A DNA stretch of 64,000 nt from Jaltomata sinuosa (taxonomy: Eukaryota; Streptophyta; Magnoliopsida; Solanales; Solanaceae): the NCBI GenBank assembly GCA_003996215.1, contig QJPP01000003.1, positions 2,170,001 through 2,234,000 on the forward strand, given 5' to 3'. A program made the position numbers and the translations under genes. The notes under the pieces are model-generated. The model was not told the origin of the DNA. It saw nothing but the letters and a program-made list of their open reading frames with translations, and ran no database searches. This document shows, in pieces, positions 46,440 through 59,500 of this stretch (within the stretch, counting starts at the first letter, position 1; every line of letters starts with the position of its first letter).

Positions 46440-49340
46440 GTGGCAAAATAAAATGATGGATCCAGCTATATATTCAGGAAAAAAAAAGATAGATGAAGAT
46501 TTGGGGCAAGGAAAGTGATGATAAAGAAAACAAAAGTATGCCGCTTTGGTGGTCATGTTATATTGCAAGTATTTATAGTTGTTACATGTGTCCCTGTTAA
46601 TTACAAACCAGTAGCGGTAGGGATAATTATAATATGTGTGCGGCTTCGGTGGGCCGGTGGGGGAAGATGACTTACCTGCTGAGTTACGCATTTTAGGCTT
46701 TTTTTTAACTTGTTGACACATGTATAGCCCCTACAAAATGTTATTGGTGAGAGTTTATGATTAACATTAAATGTCCACAAAAATCTACCAGACTAGTATT
46801 TTATAGTACTATATATATATATTTTTAATCCTTTCTGGAGCTCTCACAATTTGCGCCCCCTATTACTTTAACCCACAATTTTGAGATGAAAGTGATACAT
46901 ACTTACCATCTGAACCCTCTTATCTACAATTTTTTTTGGTTAACTCTTATTTTCATCTAAATATAAAAACCATACTATAAAATATGATAATTTTGTACAC
47001 GTTTTTATGTGAATGTATTAATGCAAATAAGTTTTATCTACAAAAAATAGTTAATCTAAATTGTTAATGGCGAGAGATTAATTGAACTTAAATTATGTGA
47101 TTAGTATGGAGGTCGAGGATTAGAGTTGAAATGTAGTGTTTCTATTTAGTAATCCTATCTAATGTTTACGTAGTATTTTATTCTCTAATTTCACTATTAT
47201 CTGTTACTTCATTTGTTTTTATCTTGCGATTGTTATTTTCCTTTTTATTTTGCTCTAATTATGTGTTGGAGGTTTATCGAATATAGCCTCCTTACCTCAT
47301 AAAAGATAGAGATAAAGTTTGCGTTTATTATATCCTCTCTAAATCTCATTTGTAAAATTACACTGAGTATGTTATTGATGTTGTAGCGGAGAATCGAGAT
47401 ATACTTCAACCTAATATACCTGGTGAGTACGGCTTTTAGGTATAGAGGAGGACTTTTACCGGGCCGCATGTGTAAAGCTGCCGAATTTTTCATTTGAGAT
47501 GTTAACTTCACATGTTGACAAGTCATGTGCCATTTTTGAGTTAATGAGGAAGATATTTGAATTTAAATTACATGACTAGAATGAGATATACTTCATCCCG
47601 ACCTTTTTATTTTGTTCTAACTAAATTAAATTATTCTAAGATTATTCCTTAATCCAACAATTTGGATTGATATAAACTAACACTTCTTTATGTTGTTTCA
47701 AACTCAATTTATTAATTTACGAAAGAATTATTTAATCTTTTCATATTTCAAATTATTATTATAAAAATATTTGACCAAATTTAAAGTAAAAATCTAAATA
47801 GAATATCTAAGACCACTTCAAACTTGACATGTTTTATTCAGAACCCCTTAAGCTATCAATTGTCTTAATTTACCCCTTCCTCGAACTTAGAATATTTGAT
47901 AGCTACCCTTATAGTTGGCTATTTGTTGTACTCGTCATAAGGACGAAGGTTAAAGCAGATATTGATTAGAATGAAGGTAGAGAATATTGCTTTCAGATAC
48001 AAATATTCTCTAATATTATTATTTAATTAGTGGAACGTATATTCAGCAAGCTAGTCTAATAAAAAAACACGTGAGGATCTTGAAAATGGCCTAGGTGGGT
48101 TACAAATATTGGATTTGGAGGGACCTATCACATCTGCACAGTCCCCATAGAGTTGCCAAACAATCAAGAAACTGATGAGAAGACAAATATTTTACAATAA
48201 TGCAACTACTAGTGGTTTCCAAATGGCAGGGGAATTGCAATTTTGGTTGGGTCAATGGTCATACAAGGATTTCTACATGAGAGGAAATTGGAAAACAAGT
48301 GGCATCTTTTTTAGCTATTAATCAAGATTATAATATGACAGATATTTCTGAATTAGGTTTTAGATGTTGACTAATCGCTATCTGTAATATCAAAGATATT
48401 GGGATTACCAGACACGTGGAATTATTGAAAAGTGCTAAAAACGTCTGGTTTTAGAGAACTATTTAGCTAGCTTACATGAACTAAACATGTAACTGCATCA
48501 TATGAGATACAAACACTCAATTTAATGAATAGATCCGATCTCAACTTCGAATATGGAATTCAAAAGAATCAAATAAGAAAGGATATTCTGAATCATACAA
48601 GTATAATGAAATATAAGATCAACTAATATTTATTAAATTTGAAAAAGAATCAAAAAAAATGATTTGAGCCTCTTATTTTAATTTCTCAAATCGAAAGATC
48701 GATTCATGAATCGGGATCCTTAAAAATTGATTCATAACCTAAAATAAAATGATAACCAACTCAATTGATTATAATATGTTAAATTATATTGACGGTGTAA
48801 ATTTTCTTACCATTAATAGTGTACTTCATACCCTAAAATTCTAATGCAAGGGACATGAAAATAGGCCAAGCCCAACAGCTAACATGAGATTTTCGAACCT
48901 TGGATATGAAATTACCTTTATTATGAAATATGAGAAATATAAACTAAAATAACAACCATAAAATGACTTTGCGTATAACTAAAAAATGTTCACTCTTCAT
49001 CTTCTTTGATGTCCATTGACACGACAAGCAGCAGCCATCTTTAAAATAAATGTAGGATTCTATTGGTTGATTATTAATGAATAATGCATATAAAGAGACT
49101 AACCTTTTGATGGAATATATTTTGTTTATTGTGTGCATGTAAATTAAAGTTATGTTTAAGACAAATGTTGCAGCTGCAGTAGTCAGTTATATTTTTATGT
49201 CTCTTTCAAGGTATCGTAGGAAATTAAATAATCACAGCAAGAGCAAGGTGGAATTATTTCATGACAGAGAGTAGCGGTCATCCTTATCCACCTCATGAGA
49301 TTGCCACATAAGTTCCACAAGCTGTGTGGGATAGCACTTA
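46440..49340. other. Intergenic, no gene seen
   Basis: Contains a degenerate TS-like SINE tail (47262-47388). AT-rich elsewhere, with no supported exon. Confidence 0.5.
47262..47388 (+). mobile_element. Degenerate TS-like SINE / LINE 3' tail
   Basis: GTTGGAGGTTTATCGAATAT, AGCCTCCTTACCTCAT, GTTTGCGTTTATTATATCCT and CACTGAGTATGTTATTGATG follow the shared tail in order with heavy decay. Confidence 0.5.
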
Positions 49341-49352
49341 ACTATTTGTTGC

Positions 49353-50090
49353 GTGTCTGAACAAAAGTCTCACATTAATAATTGAAAATATTATTAAAAT
49401 TATGTATAAGGTGTAAAATCTTTTAATGGTATAATGTCTTTTAGAGAACACCGTGTAAACTTTATCTAAAACAGACAATATCATACCATATAAGAGTATG
49501 TTTGGACTAACTGAGCCCAACACTATTAAGGCTTGACACCACAAAATAAGGCTGAAGATCTTTGTTATGAATGAGGCCCAAGAAAACAAATCTGGTGGAG
49601 TTGGATCCATAAGAAAGAGAAGTAGGCCCAAAGTCCACCAAATTAAGAACCTGTCAAATTACGTTTGTGCTAGAATTTGTCCTGAATTCTTAATTTATTT
49701 GGATTCTACATAATTGTGTTCTAATTCAAAAAGATTTTCTTGACGGAAAAATATTTTCTTGGTGAAAACGAACTCTACAATATCTATTCTTTTCTTAGAA
49801 GAGAAGTCTTGTAATTCTATAAATAGAAGACATGTTCTTCTCAAACAGAACACAATAGCATCCACAATGTAGTCCTTTAGGATTTGAGAGTTTTGTTTAG
49901 GAGGAGATTTTCTCTCTATAGTTTTAATATTTTTTCTTATATTAGTTTTCATAATATGTAGGTCGTTTGACCGAATATTATCAATAATATGTTTTTAGTA
50001 TAGTTTTATGTGTTGTTTGATTTATCGTCTTGATGTTTTGCAATTAATAGCTTCCGCATGACGCTCTCTCGATTTCGAACCCAACAGTTT
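49353..50090 (+). mobile_element. LTR-like remnant (copia type, possibly solo LTR)
   Basis: Contains a promoter-like TCTATAAATAGAAG (49816-49829), TTTTCTCTCTATAG (49908-49921) and the usual plant-LTR ending GCTTCCGCATGACGCTCTCT (50051-50070), then CCCAACA, followed by TTTGGTACGC, which may be a decayed primer-binding site. The 5' boundary is uncertain. A shorter relative of its first ~150 bases lies at 36296-36450. No gag-pol coding sequence follows. Confidence 0.5.
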
Positions 50091-51140
50091 GGTACGCTGG
50101 ACTATACAAATATAAAGTAGGATAGCTACGGAGAAGCGGTTACAGTAAGATAGAGTAATTTTCTTTGTTTAGTTTTGTATAACTTCTCTGGAAATTCTCC
50201 TTTTCTATTTTCTTTTCGTTACTGTTGATAAACAATTTACTTGTAAGTTGCTTTATTGATTAATCCAAAGCTTTAGTTTGTTACAATTTTAGTAGCTGGA
50301 ATCGTGAAAGCAAGTAAGACGCATTTATTTAGACCTTAATAAAATGAATTACCAAAGTTAGGTGCGATGGACCAGATTACCAAGAGATCGGATCACTAAG
50401 ATGGGACAGTAACAATTGAGAGGCATTCGAATCCATTTCAAAATTTCCCTAGTCTTATTTCTTCTATCGTAAAGTTAAAAGTCTCAATTTATGTGACACA
50501 TTTAACTTCTCGAGAATTAATTTAACACATTGTTATACCTCAATTGAAATTGTAATGATTTATAATTGCAACGAATCGCTATGAAAGAATAAACATATGA
50601 AAACAGAGAAAGAGAAAATGTAATAAAAGATAAAATTCAGATTTTTATTCAAGATATCTCCTAGTACAATGCGAGTACAAAGTATCTAACAAAACCCAAA
50701 ACAAACTAACCAATCTAACATGTGGCAACTGCAGTTGTGACAAGCTTTAGGGACTAAATGGTACTATAAAAAGGACCTAAACAACATTAGACAAACTTGG
50801 GACACTAAATAGATGATGTAAAAATAAAATAGAAATATCCAATTGATTAAGCTATTATTTTCAGACCTTATCCATCCTCGATTGTTACAATATTCAAAAG
50901 CTCTATAAATTGCAATTTTATTCTCATATTGATATTATATAAAGATAATATTATACCCCCCCCCCCCCCCGAACATCATCCAATTCAACGCACGCTTATT
51001 CTCATAGTAATTTTAGTATTTCAAAGCGTTTGAAACATTGCAAATGAACATTACGGTTGACTTCTTCTTCTTCTCTTTTTTTTTTGTTTGTATGAACTGA
51101 CCATTTCAACGGTTGAAGCAAAGATAATATACGAAATTGA
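50091..51140. other. Intergenic; poly-C run at 50956-50970
   Basis: No gene. A 15-base C homopolymer is flanked by TTATA and GAACATC. Just beyond 51140 the duplicated receptor-kinase unit begins. Confidence 0.55.
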
Positions 51141-51829
51141 AGTGACTGAAGAAAGCAGTGGACTCGAATTTATTCCAACTCTTCTCCATTTCTGATTCTT
51201 TTTTTGTTTGTTTGTTTTGTTTTAGTTGCTTTTGCACATTTTCGTTAATCCATAAACGGGATTTATACATCTCGATCGAAAAAGAATCAAGAGAAAAAAA
51301 AAAGAAAGAATCGAAATTAATCAATAAATTTCTCGAAACAGACGAAAAGGAAACATTTTCGAATAAAGAAAATACAACATGCATAATTTTTCCTCATATA
51401 TACGACAACTTTTCTCTTTGGAAAACTGAACATTACATTAAAAGTTTCAAATATGACTTGAGTGTGTGAATTTGGAAAACGATGGATAGATGAGATGGTC
51501 GACAAAAATTGAGAGTAGGTGAACGATATGATTATTGAAATTGAAACTTGTGTCCCTTAGAAAGAAAAGAAAAATGACCCCAAAATCTAACTTCATAGTA
51601 AACAAAAGCTATGAATATTAGTACTAACTAACATCCTCATGTGTTGATTCTTTCAACTTCACACACTTTTGACAGCAATTTGGTCTCAGCAAAAATTCAT
51701 TCAGTCACATTGACTGACGATTTCATGTTTCACATACTGTTCTTGAACATGAATTTGTGATTTTAATTTAACTCTGCAAATTCCTTTTAGTATGACAACA
51801 CCATCACAAGCTTCAACTCAAAAAACCCA

Positions 51830-54800
51830 ATGGAAGCCACAAATATTCATATATTCTTGTTTTCCACATTTTCAGTTTTGATTCTTTCTAGTGCTGCAGA
51901 GTGCAGATACCATACCTATAGATCAACCTTTAACAGATGGAAAAACAATCATCTCATCAGGAGGAATGTTAGAGCTGGGATTTTTCTCCCCTGCAACATC
52001 CAGTAAATGGTACGTTGGAATATGGTTCAGCAAAGTTCCTATACAGACAGTGGTATGGGTTGCTAATGGACACAGTCCACTCAATGATAAAGATGGCATG
52101 CTAAATTTTACAAGACAAGGAATTCTTACTCTTCTAAATGGTTCTGGTCGTGTTGTGTGGTCCTCCAACGCCACCAGACGCGTGCAAAATCCAATAGCAC
52201 AGTTTGATCCTCGCGGATTCCCACAGGCATTTGTCATGAAGGGTTCCATTGAGCGCTGTAGGGGTGGACCATGGGATGGTCGAGGATTTGCTAGTGCATC
52301 ATCTCGGCTACCAGGTCCTGGTTATAAATATATATATGTATCCGATCCTGAGAAAATATACTTGACGTATGAGCTTACAGACACCTCTATGTTTTCAAGG
52401 GTAGTGATGCAACAAAATGGGGTTCTACAGCATTCAATATGGAATAATCAAACTCAGACTTGGGATAACTTTGGTAGAGAACCAGCAGATAACTGTGACA
52501 TTTATAGCCAGTGTCACTCATATGGTTTGTGCAACAACGGCAACTCTTCAATCTGCAGATGTTTGGATCATTTTGTACCCAAAAACCCAACAGATTGGGC
52601 AAGGGGAAATTGGTCAGGAGGTTGTGTTAGAAAGACAACATTGAATTGTCAAAAGGAAGTTGAATTCTTGTAAGTATTCAGGCATCAAGTTGCCGGACAC
52701 TCGTTTTTCCTGGTACAGTCATGGAATAAATCTGAATAAATGCGAGGAATTATGCTTAAAAAACTGTTCGTGTGTGGCCTATGCAAGTCCAGACACAACA
52801 GCAACAAACGAAGGCTGCTTGCTTTGGTTCGATGAGCTGATTGACATCAGAGATCTTGGTGCTAGTGGGCAGGATATCTATATAAAGTTGGACTCTTCCG
52901 AGTCAGGTACAAGTCTCTGCTTCTTCACTTGGATTCTTGAGTTCTTGAGACCAAATTAAATGACATAGAATGAGGTTTTCTACGTTATTTGAAGAAAACA
53001 AAAAGCTTTTTCGACTTATGAAACTCATGACTTTATTTTAATCCTCAGAAAACTCGAGTACAGGGAAAGTATAGAAACTAAGAATCAGCTTGCCTTTGGC
53101 AGCATCGAGTCTTCTCTTAGCACTATTATGCTTAATCTGGTACATAAGACAAAAGAAGAAGAAGGATCAGAATGAAGGTAAACTAGATGCATTACTGCTT
53201 AGACATTTGAAATAAAAGACTCGAATTAATGGTTCTTTTATTTAGCTCCACGAATGGTAAATTGCAGAATTTTTCTCTTTACATCCAATTTTTGAGAAAG
53301 AAAGAAAAATTTATCTGCGTTTGATTTTTAAAGCTTCTCTTTACATCCAATTAAGTACTACTTATTTTTGACAGGAAGAGGAATATGCTTTTAAATGTTT
53401 TTCACTCGTGAAAGTAAAGACGGAGAACTGGATTTACCATTATTTGATTTTGCAACTATCTCGGATGCTACTAATAACTTTTCATCAAACAACAAGCTTG
53501 GAGAGGGTGGATTCGGACCCGTTTACAGGGTAAAAATGTTAACTGCAGCTCTTTCTGTTTTCTCCAAACTAACTGCTTGACATCTGCAAGATATTACTAG
53601 TTTACAGGAACATTGACTAGCTTTCCGAACCTTAAAAAAGAAAATACTAGTTTCAGTTAGAAAATTTGTCTCCGGTTCTGCTATTCCACTTAGAAAGCAA
53701 TGTCATAAAAAGTTAATCCACTTCAAGCAAAATACCATAAAGAGGTGTCAAACTCTAGTTTACTACTTATTTTCCAGGAAAACATTTTGTAGAACGCTCT
53801 TTCAAGGGTCCATAGCATCAGGTGAGTAAGTAGTGATCTTATCTGGTTAAATTTCCCGACAGCAACAATAAAAAGTAGAATACATATAAGACACATTTTC
53901 TACGAGCGAATTCAGTCATACTTATAAATCATTAGAAAGTTCTTTTCGTAGTAACTTGAGTTTATTCATTTTTTCTTTCTTTATAAATTTTTACAATCTC
54001 TGGATAAATAACTATAATAAAAACCTTGCATGATGATACCTAGGGTATGCAGAAAGGGGGACAAGAAATTGCTGTCAAGAGACTTTCAAGATACTCAGCA
54101 CAAGGAACTCATGAGTTCAAGAATGAGGTTATCTTTATTGCCAAACTCCAGCATCGAAATCTTGTGAAGCTCTTCGGTTGCTGTATTCAAGAAGAAGAAA
54201 AAATGTTGATTTATGAGTACATGCCTAATAATAGCTTGGATTGGTTCCTTTTTGGTTGGTTCTCACTTCTCTGAACTCTTAACACTTTTAGCTTTTGTGA
54301 ATTATCTGACAAAGGTTCAATCATCAGCTGGTTTGGTTATCTGTTCTGTTGTGATTTCAAAATTTACAAAAAGGATCCTTTAATAAGCTCTGCTCTGGAT
54401 TTCTTCAGATAGAGATCGGAGCTCACAGCTTGATTGGGCTAAGCGCTTCCATTTTATTAATGGAATTGCGCGAGGACTTCTCTATCTTCATCAAGACTCG
54501 AGACTTCGGATAATCCACAGAGATCTTAAACCTAGCAATGTATTGCTAGACATTAATATGAACCCAAAGATATCTGACTTTGGCATGGCAAGAAGTTTTG
54601 GAGAAAATGAAACTGGAGCCATGACAACAAGAGTGGTTGGAACATAGTAATGATCTTTAAACCAATGAGCTAGCTACTTGCTCCCCACTAAAAAGCTATA
54701 CTTACTTTCTTTGTTTAACATTGTCCTGCAGTGGCTACATGTCTCCGGAATATGCATTAGAAGGAAAATTTTCAGTGAAATCAGATGTATTTAGCTTTGG

Positions 54801-55279
54801 AGTACTAGTACTGGAGATAGTAAGCGGGATAAGAAATAGAGGGTTCTCCCATCCGAACCATCACCATAATCTTATAGGACATGTAGGAACTCTTCCTGTC
54901 TATCTTATATATATAGTGCAAAAATCATGTTATTTTATCGATCATCTAACTGCATGATATCAAATGTTCAGGTGTGGATCCTCTTCAAAGAAGGAAGGGG
55001 TTTGGAACTAATAAGTACACATCTAAAGGAGTCATGTAACCTATCTGAAGTGCAAATATCAATCCATGTAGGTCTATTGTGTGTGCAACAGCGTCCAGAA
55101 GATAAGCCTAGCATGTCATCAGTGTGCCGATGCTGTCTAGTGACGCTACATTGTCCTCACCTAAAGAACCAGGTATTTTTACTGGCAGCAGCCAATCTGC
55201 CAAAGCTGACAGTCCATCTGGCAACCTTGGCGAACATTCTGGAAACGAATTAAGCATCACAATTGTGGATGCTAGATAG
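51830..55279 (+). pseudogene. G-type lectin S-receptor-like kinase pseudogene (copy 1)
   Basis: Same seven-exon structure as the intact copy: 51830-52906, 53049-53177, 53375-53529, 54044-54254, 54409-54646, 54732-54882 and 54972-55279. Lesions relative to copy 2: a 7-base insertion right after the signal peptide (about 51899) that shifts frame; an in-frame 192-base deletion at about 52203 removing 64 residues of the lectin domain, including the conserved LWQSFDYPSDT; a 1-base-class insertion at about 52672 causing an early stop; a TAG in the transmembrane exon (about 53080); TAA in exon 3 just before MFFTRESKDG; and a 1-base deletion in exon 7 (about 55123). Kinase exons 4-6 stay open (HRDLKPSN, DFGMAR, SPEYALEG), so the damage is concentrated in the ectodomain and juxtamembrane parts. 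Full-length function is ruled out. Confidence 0.93.
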
Positions 55280-55883
55280 AAGATTACTGTTTGCTTCTAC
55301 CTTCTTTCAGAAAAAAAGATTTACTGTTAGTTTCTAGAGGCCTTTATATTTACTAAATGTTTATGTACATAGCTCAAGAGCTTCCCGTTGTTCAACTAAA
55401 TAACTTTACTTCAAGAAATGAGGTCACGGTGTCCAATAGCAAAGTGTCCAGTATTTGGTCCAGTTCTGATTGGCACAAAGTTCAAGTTAATTCGTCAAAT
55501 GTCAACAAGTTTTTCAGTCTATTCTTTACTCAAAAAAATCTACTCCTTCTCTTTCAAATTATTTGTCATGATTTCTACGGCCAGTTGGAAGTAGTCGATC
55601 TAGAAATCTCTGTTCTTTGTTCATGTTTCATTCAGTTTAGGTTCTATTAACTCAAATAATAACTACAAAGTTTAGGATTATACGCAAAAAAGAAAGAAGC
55701 GCAAATAAATTAAAATAAAGTTCAGGGAGAAACCCCCAATTTCTCAACTAACAGCAAAACGAAATCCCCAAATGATATTCCTGCAAACACATTGAATAAA
55801 AGTTCAATATAAACTCACTACAAATCAATAAACTGAAAGTCTCAATCAGATACTCAAATACATCACATTAAAGAGATACTCAT

Positions 55884-56010
55884 AATAACAACAACATACC
55901 CAGTGTAGTCCCACTTTGTGAGGTCTGAAGAGAATAAAGTGTGTGCAGACCGTACCTTTATCTCAGAGGTGAGGTAGAGAGGCTGTTTCCAATAGACCCT
56001 GGCTCAAAAC
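55884..56010 (-). mobile_element. TS-like SINE inserted in unit 1 only
   Basis: AATAACAACAACATACCCAG, TGTAGTCCCACTTTGTGAGG, GTGTGCAGACCGTACC, GAGGTGAGGTAGAGAGGCTG and CCAATAGACCCTGGCTC: the shared LINE/SINE tail in reverse complement. The orthologous place in unit 2 (about 61334) lacks it. Confidence 0.85.
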
Positions 56011-56574
56011 AAAAACAATCTAAAAAAGATGTAAAGGAAGTACGAAAGACAATAGATAGTATCAAAACTAACAAATAGTAAAAAGACCAGTACTACAGTA
56101 AAATAATACTCCACTCGAACTTACACGAAAACAACAGATAATAACTGAAATTGAAGAACAAGAAACTACAAGAATAGTCCTACAACTACTAGTAATAGTA
56201 AGGGCAAGAAGACAATTCACTCCTACCTACTTGTATCTTGCTGGTCTTTTTTCCCAATTGTTTTCCGCCAAATTGATGACTGCAACAGATACCGTCCATT
56301 CTAACGCAGTACTATTTACACTAAAAACTCAACAAAATTATCAGAATTCAAAAACCGAAAAATACTTATTAGAGAAAAAGTAAGATTTTCCACAGCCCTT
56401 ACCGTAAAACCCCTAATCAGCAATCAGAAATCGACTAACTTTTATGGACTGCAATTGTAACAGTCGGTAACTGTATTACTCCTATTAGTGGTTTATCCAT
56501 TCTATCCTGGGAGAAAATAAGCTTATACCTCGGACATTAAGAGGGGATTAAATTTATTAAGGATACACTGTGAA

Positions 56575-59500
56575 TTCAGTGGACTCGAATTTATTCTAAC
56601 TCTTATTCGTTTCTGATTTTTCGTTTTGTTTTACTTTCCAGATTTAATTTTCGAATAAAATAAAGATAACATGCATAATATTTCCTCATATATACGGCAA
56701 CTTTTCTCTTTGAAAAAATGAACATTACATTAGAAGTTTCAAATATGACTGCAATGTGTAAATTTGGAAAACGATGGATAGATGAGATGGTCGTCAAAAA
56801 CCGAGAATAGGTGAACAATTTGACTTTGAAATCCAGCATAAATTATGAGGAAGTTTCCTTGTTTATTGAAATATGAAACTTGTGTTCCTTAGAAAGAAAA
56901 GTAAAATGATCAAAAAACGAAACTTCAAAGTAACAAAAGCTATGAATATTATTTATTACTAACATCCTCAATCCTCATGTGTTGTGATTCTTTCAAGTTC
57001 ACACACTTTTGACAAAAAATTGGCCTCAGCAAAAAAGTAATTGCCTTCCGTCACATTGACCAACGATCATGTTTCACAGACTATTCTTAAACATGAATTT
57101 GAGAATTGACATATTTATATTGAACTCTGCAAATTAATTCCTTTTAGTATAACAACACGATCACAAGCTTCAACTCGAAAAAACCAATGGAAGCCACAAA
57201 TACTCATTTATTCTTGTTTTCCATATTTTCTGTTTTGATTCTTTCTAGTGCTGCAGATACCATACCTATAGATCAAACTTTAACAGATGGAAAAACAATC
57301 ATTTCATCAGGAGGAAAGTTTGAGCTGGGATTTTTCTCCCCTGCAACAACCAGTAAGCGGTACGTTGGAATATGGTTCAGGAACGTTTCAATACAGACAG
57401 TGGTATGGGTTGCTAATGGACAGAGTCCTCTCAATGATAAAGATGGCATGCTAAATTTTACAAGACAAGGAATTCTTACTCTTCTAAATGGTTCTGGTCG
57501 TGTCGTGTGGTCCTCCAACACCACCAGGCGTGTGCAAAATCCAAGAGCACAGCTTCTGGATTCAGGCAATCTTCTTGTTAGAGATGCAACTGTGAATGAT
57601 TACTTGTGGCAGAGTTTTGACTATCCCAGTGACACAGCATTACCTGGAATGAAGTTTGGGATCGATCTTAAGACTGGTTTCATTAGTTCCCTCTGGTCAT
57701 GGAAGAGCACGAATGATCCTTCCCGGGGTGACTTTAATTGGGCATTTGATCTTCACGGATTCCCCCAGTCATTTGTCATGAAGGGTTCCATTGAGCGCTA
57801 CAGATCTGGACCATGGAATGGTCGAGGATTTGCTAGTTCACCATCTCGGCTACCAAGTCCCGGTGATAACTATACATATGTATCCAATCCTGAGAAAATA
57901 TACTTCATCTTTGAGCTTACAGACACCTCTATCGTTACAAGGCTAGTGATGCAACTAAATGGGCTTCTACAGCTTTCAGTATGGAATAATCAAACTCAGA
58001 CTTGGGATAACTTTGGTAAAGTACCAGAAGATAACTGTGACATTTATAGCCAGTGTCACTCGTATGGTTTGTGCAACAACGGCAACTCTTCAATCTGCAG
58101 ATGTTTGGATCATTTTGAACCCAAAAACCCAACAGATTGGGCAAGGGGAAATTGGTCAGGAGGTTGTGTTAGAAAGACAACATTGAATTGCCAAAAGGAA
58201 GTTAAATTCTCGAAGTATTCAGGCATCAAGTTGCCGGACACTCGTTTCTCCTGGTACAGTCAAGGAGTGAATCTGAATAAATGCGAGGAATTATGCTTGA
58301 CAAACTGTTCGTGTGTGGCCTATGCAAATCCATACATAACAGCGACAGATGAAGGCTGCTTGCTTTGGTTTGATGATCTGATTGACATCAGAGATCTTGG
58401 TGTTAGTGGGCAGGATATCTATATAAAGTTGGGCTCTTCCGAGTTAGGTACAAATCTCTGCTTCTTCACTTGGATTCTTGAGTTTTCGAGATCAAATTAA
58501 ATGACATAGAATGAGATTTTCTACATTATTTGAAGAAAACGAAAAGCTTTTCCGACTTATGAAACTCATGACTTTATTTTAATCCTCAGAAAACTCAAGT
58601 ACAGGGAAATTAAAGAAACTAAGAATCATCTTGCCTCTGGCAGCATCGAGTCTTCTCTTAGCACTATGCTTAATCTGGTACACAAGACAAAGGAAGAAGA
58701 AGGATCAGAATGAAGGTAAGATGTATTACTGCTTTGACATTTGAAATAAAAGACTCGAATTAATGGTTCTTTTATTTAGCTCCACGAATGGTAAATTGTA
58801 GAATTTTTCTCTTTACATCCAATTTTTGATAAAGAAAGAAAAAATTATCTTTGTTTAGAGTTTTAATGCTTCTCTTTACATCCAATTAAGTAATTATTTT
58901 TAACAGGAAGAGGAATGAGATGCTTTGAAATGTTCTTCACTCATGAAAGTAAAGACGAAGAACTGGATTTACCATTATTTGATTTTGCAACTATCTCGGA
59001 TGCTACCAATAACTTTTCATCAAAAAACAAGCTTGGAGAGGGTGGATTCGGACCTGTTTACAGGGTAAGAATGTTAATTCCAGCTCTTTCTGTTTCTCCA
59101 AACTAACTGTTTGACATCTGCAAGATATAACTAGTTTACAGGAACATTGACTAGCTTTCCGAACCTTAAAAAAGAAAATACTAGTTTCTGTTAGAAAATT
59201 TGTCTCTGGTTCTGCTATTCCACTTAAAAAGCAATGTCATAAAAAGTTAATTCACTTCAAACAAACTATCATAAAGAGGCGTCAAGCTTACTACTTGTTT
59301 TTCAGGAAAACTTTTTGTAGAAGCTCTTTCAAGGGTCCATAGCATCAGCTGACTTAAGTAGTGATCCTATGTGGTCAAATTTCCGGACAGCAACATCAAA
59401 AGTAAAATACAAATAAGACTCACACATTTTCTATGATCAAATTCAGACATACTTATTAATCATTAGAAAGCTCTGTTCGTAATAACTTGAGTTTATCAAT

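Larger units (their letters stand above)
51145..56570 (+). repeat. Tandem duplication unit 1 (receptor-kinase pseudogene)
   Basis: Sequence from GTGGACTCGAATTTATTC (51159) through the pseudogene and its 3' flank is paralleled from 56580 onward. Offsets between equivalent sites are 5357 (ATG), 5531 (exon 4 start) and 5535 (terminal stop), and differ because of indels. The 3' flank block TTCCGCCAAATTGAT occurs in both units (about 56266 and 61406). Confidence 0.85.
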
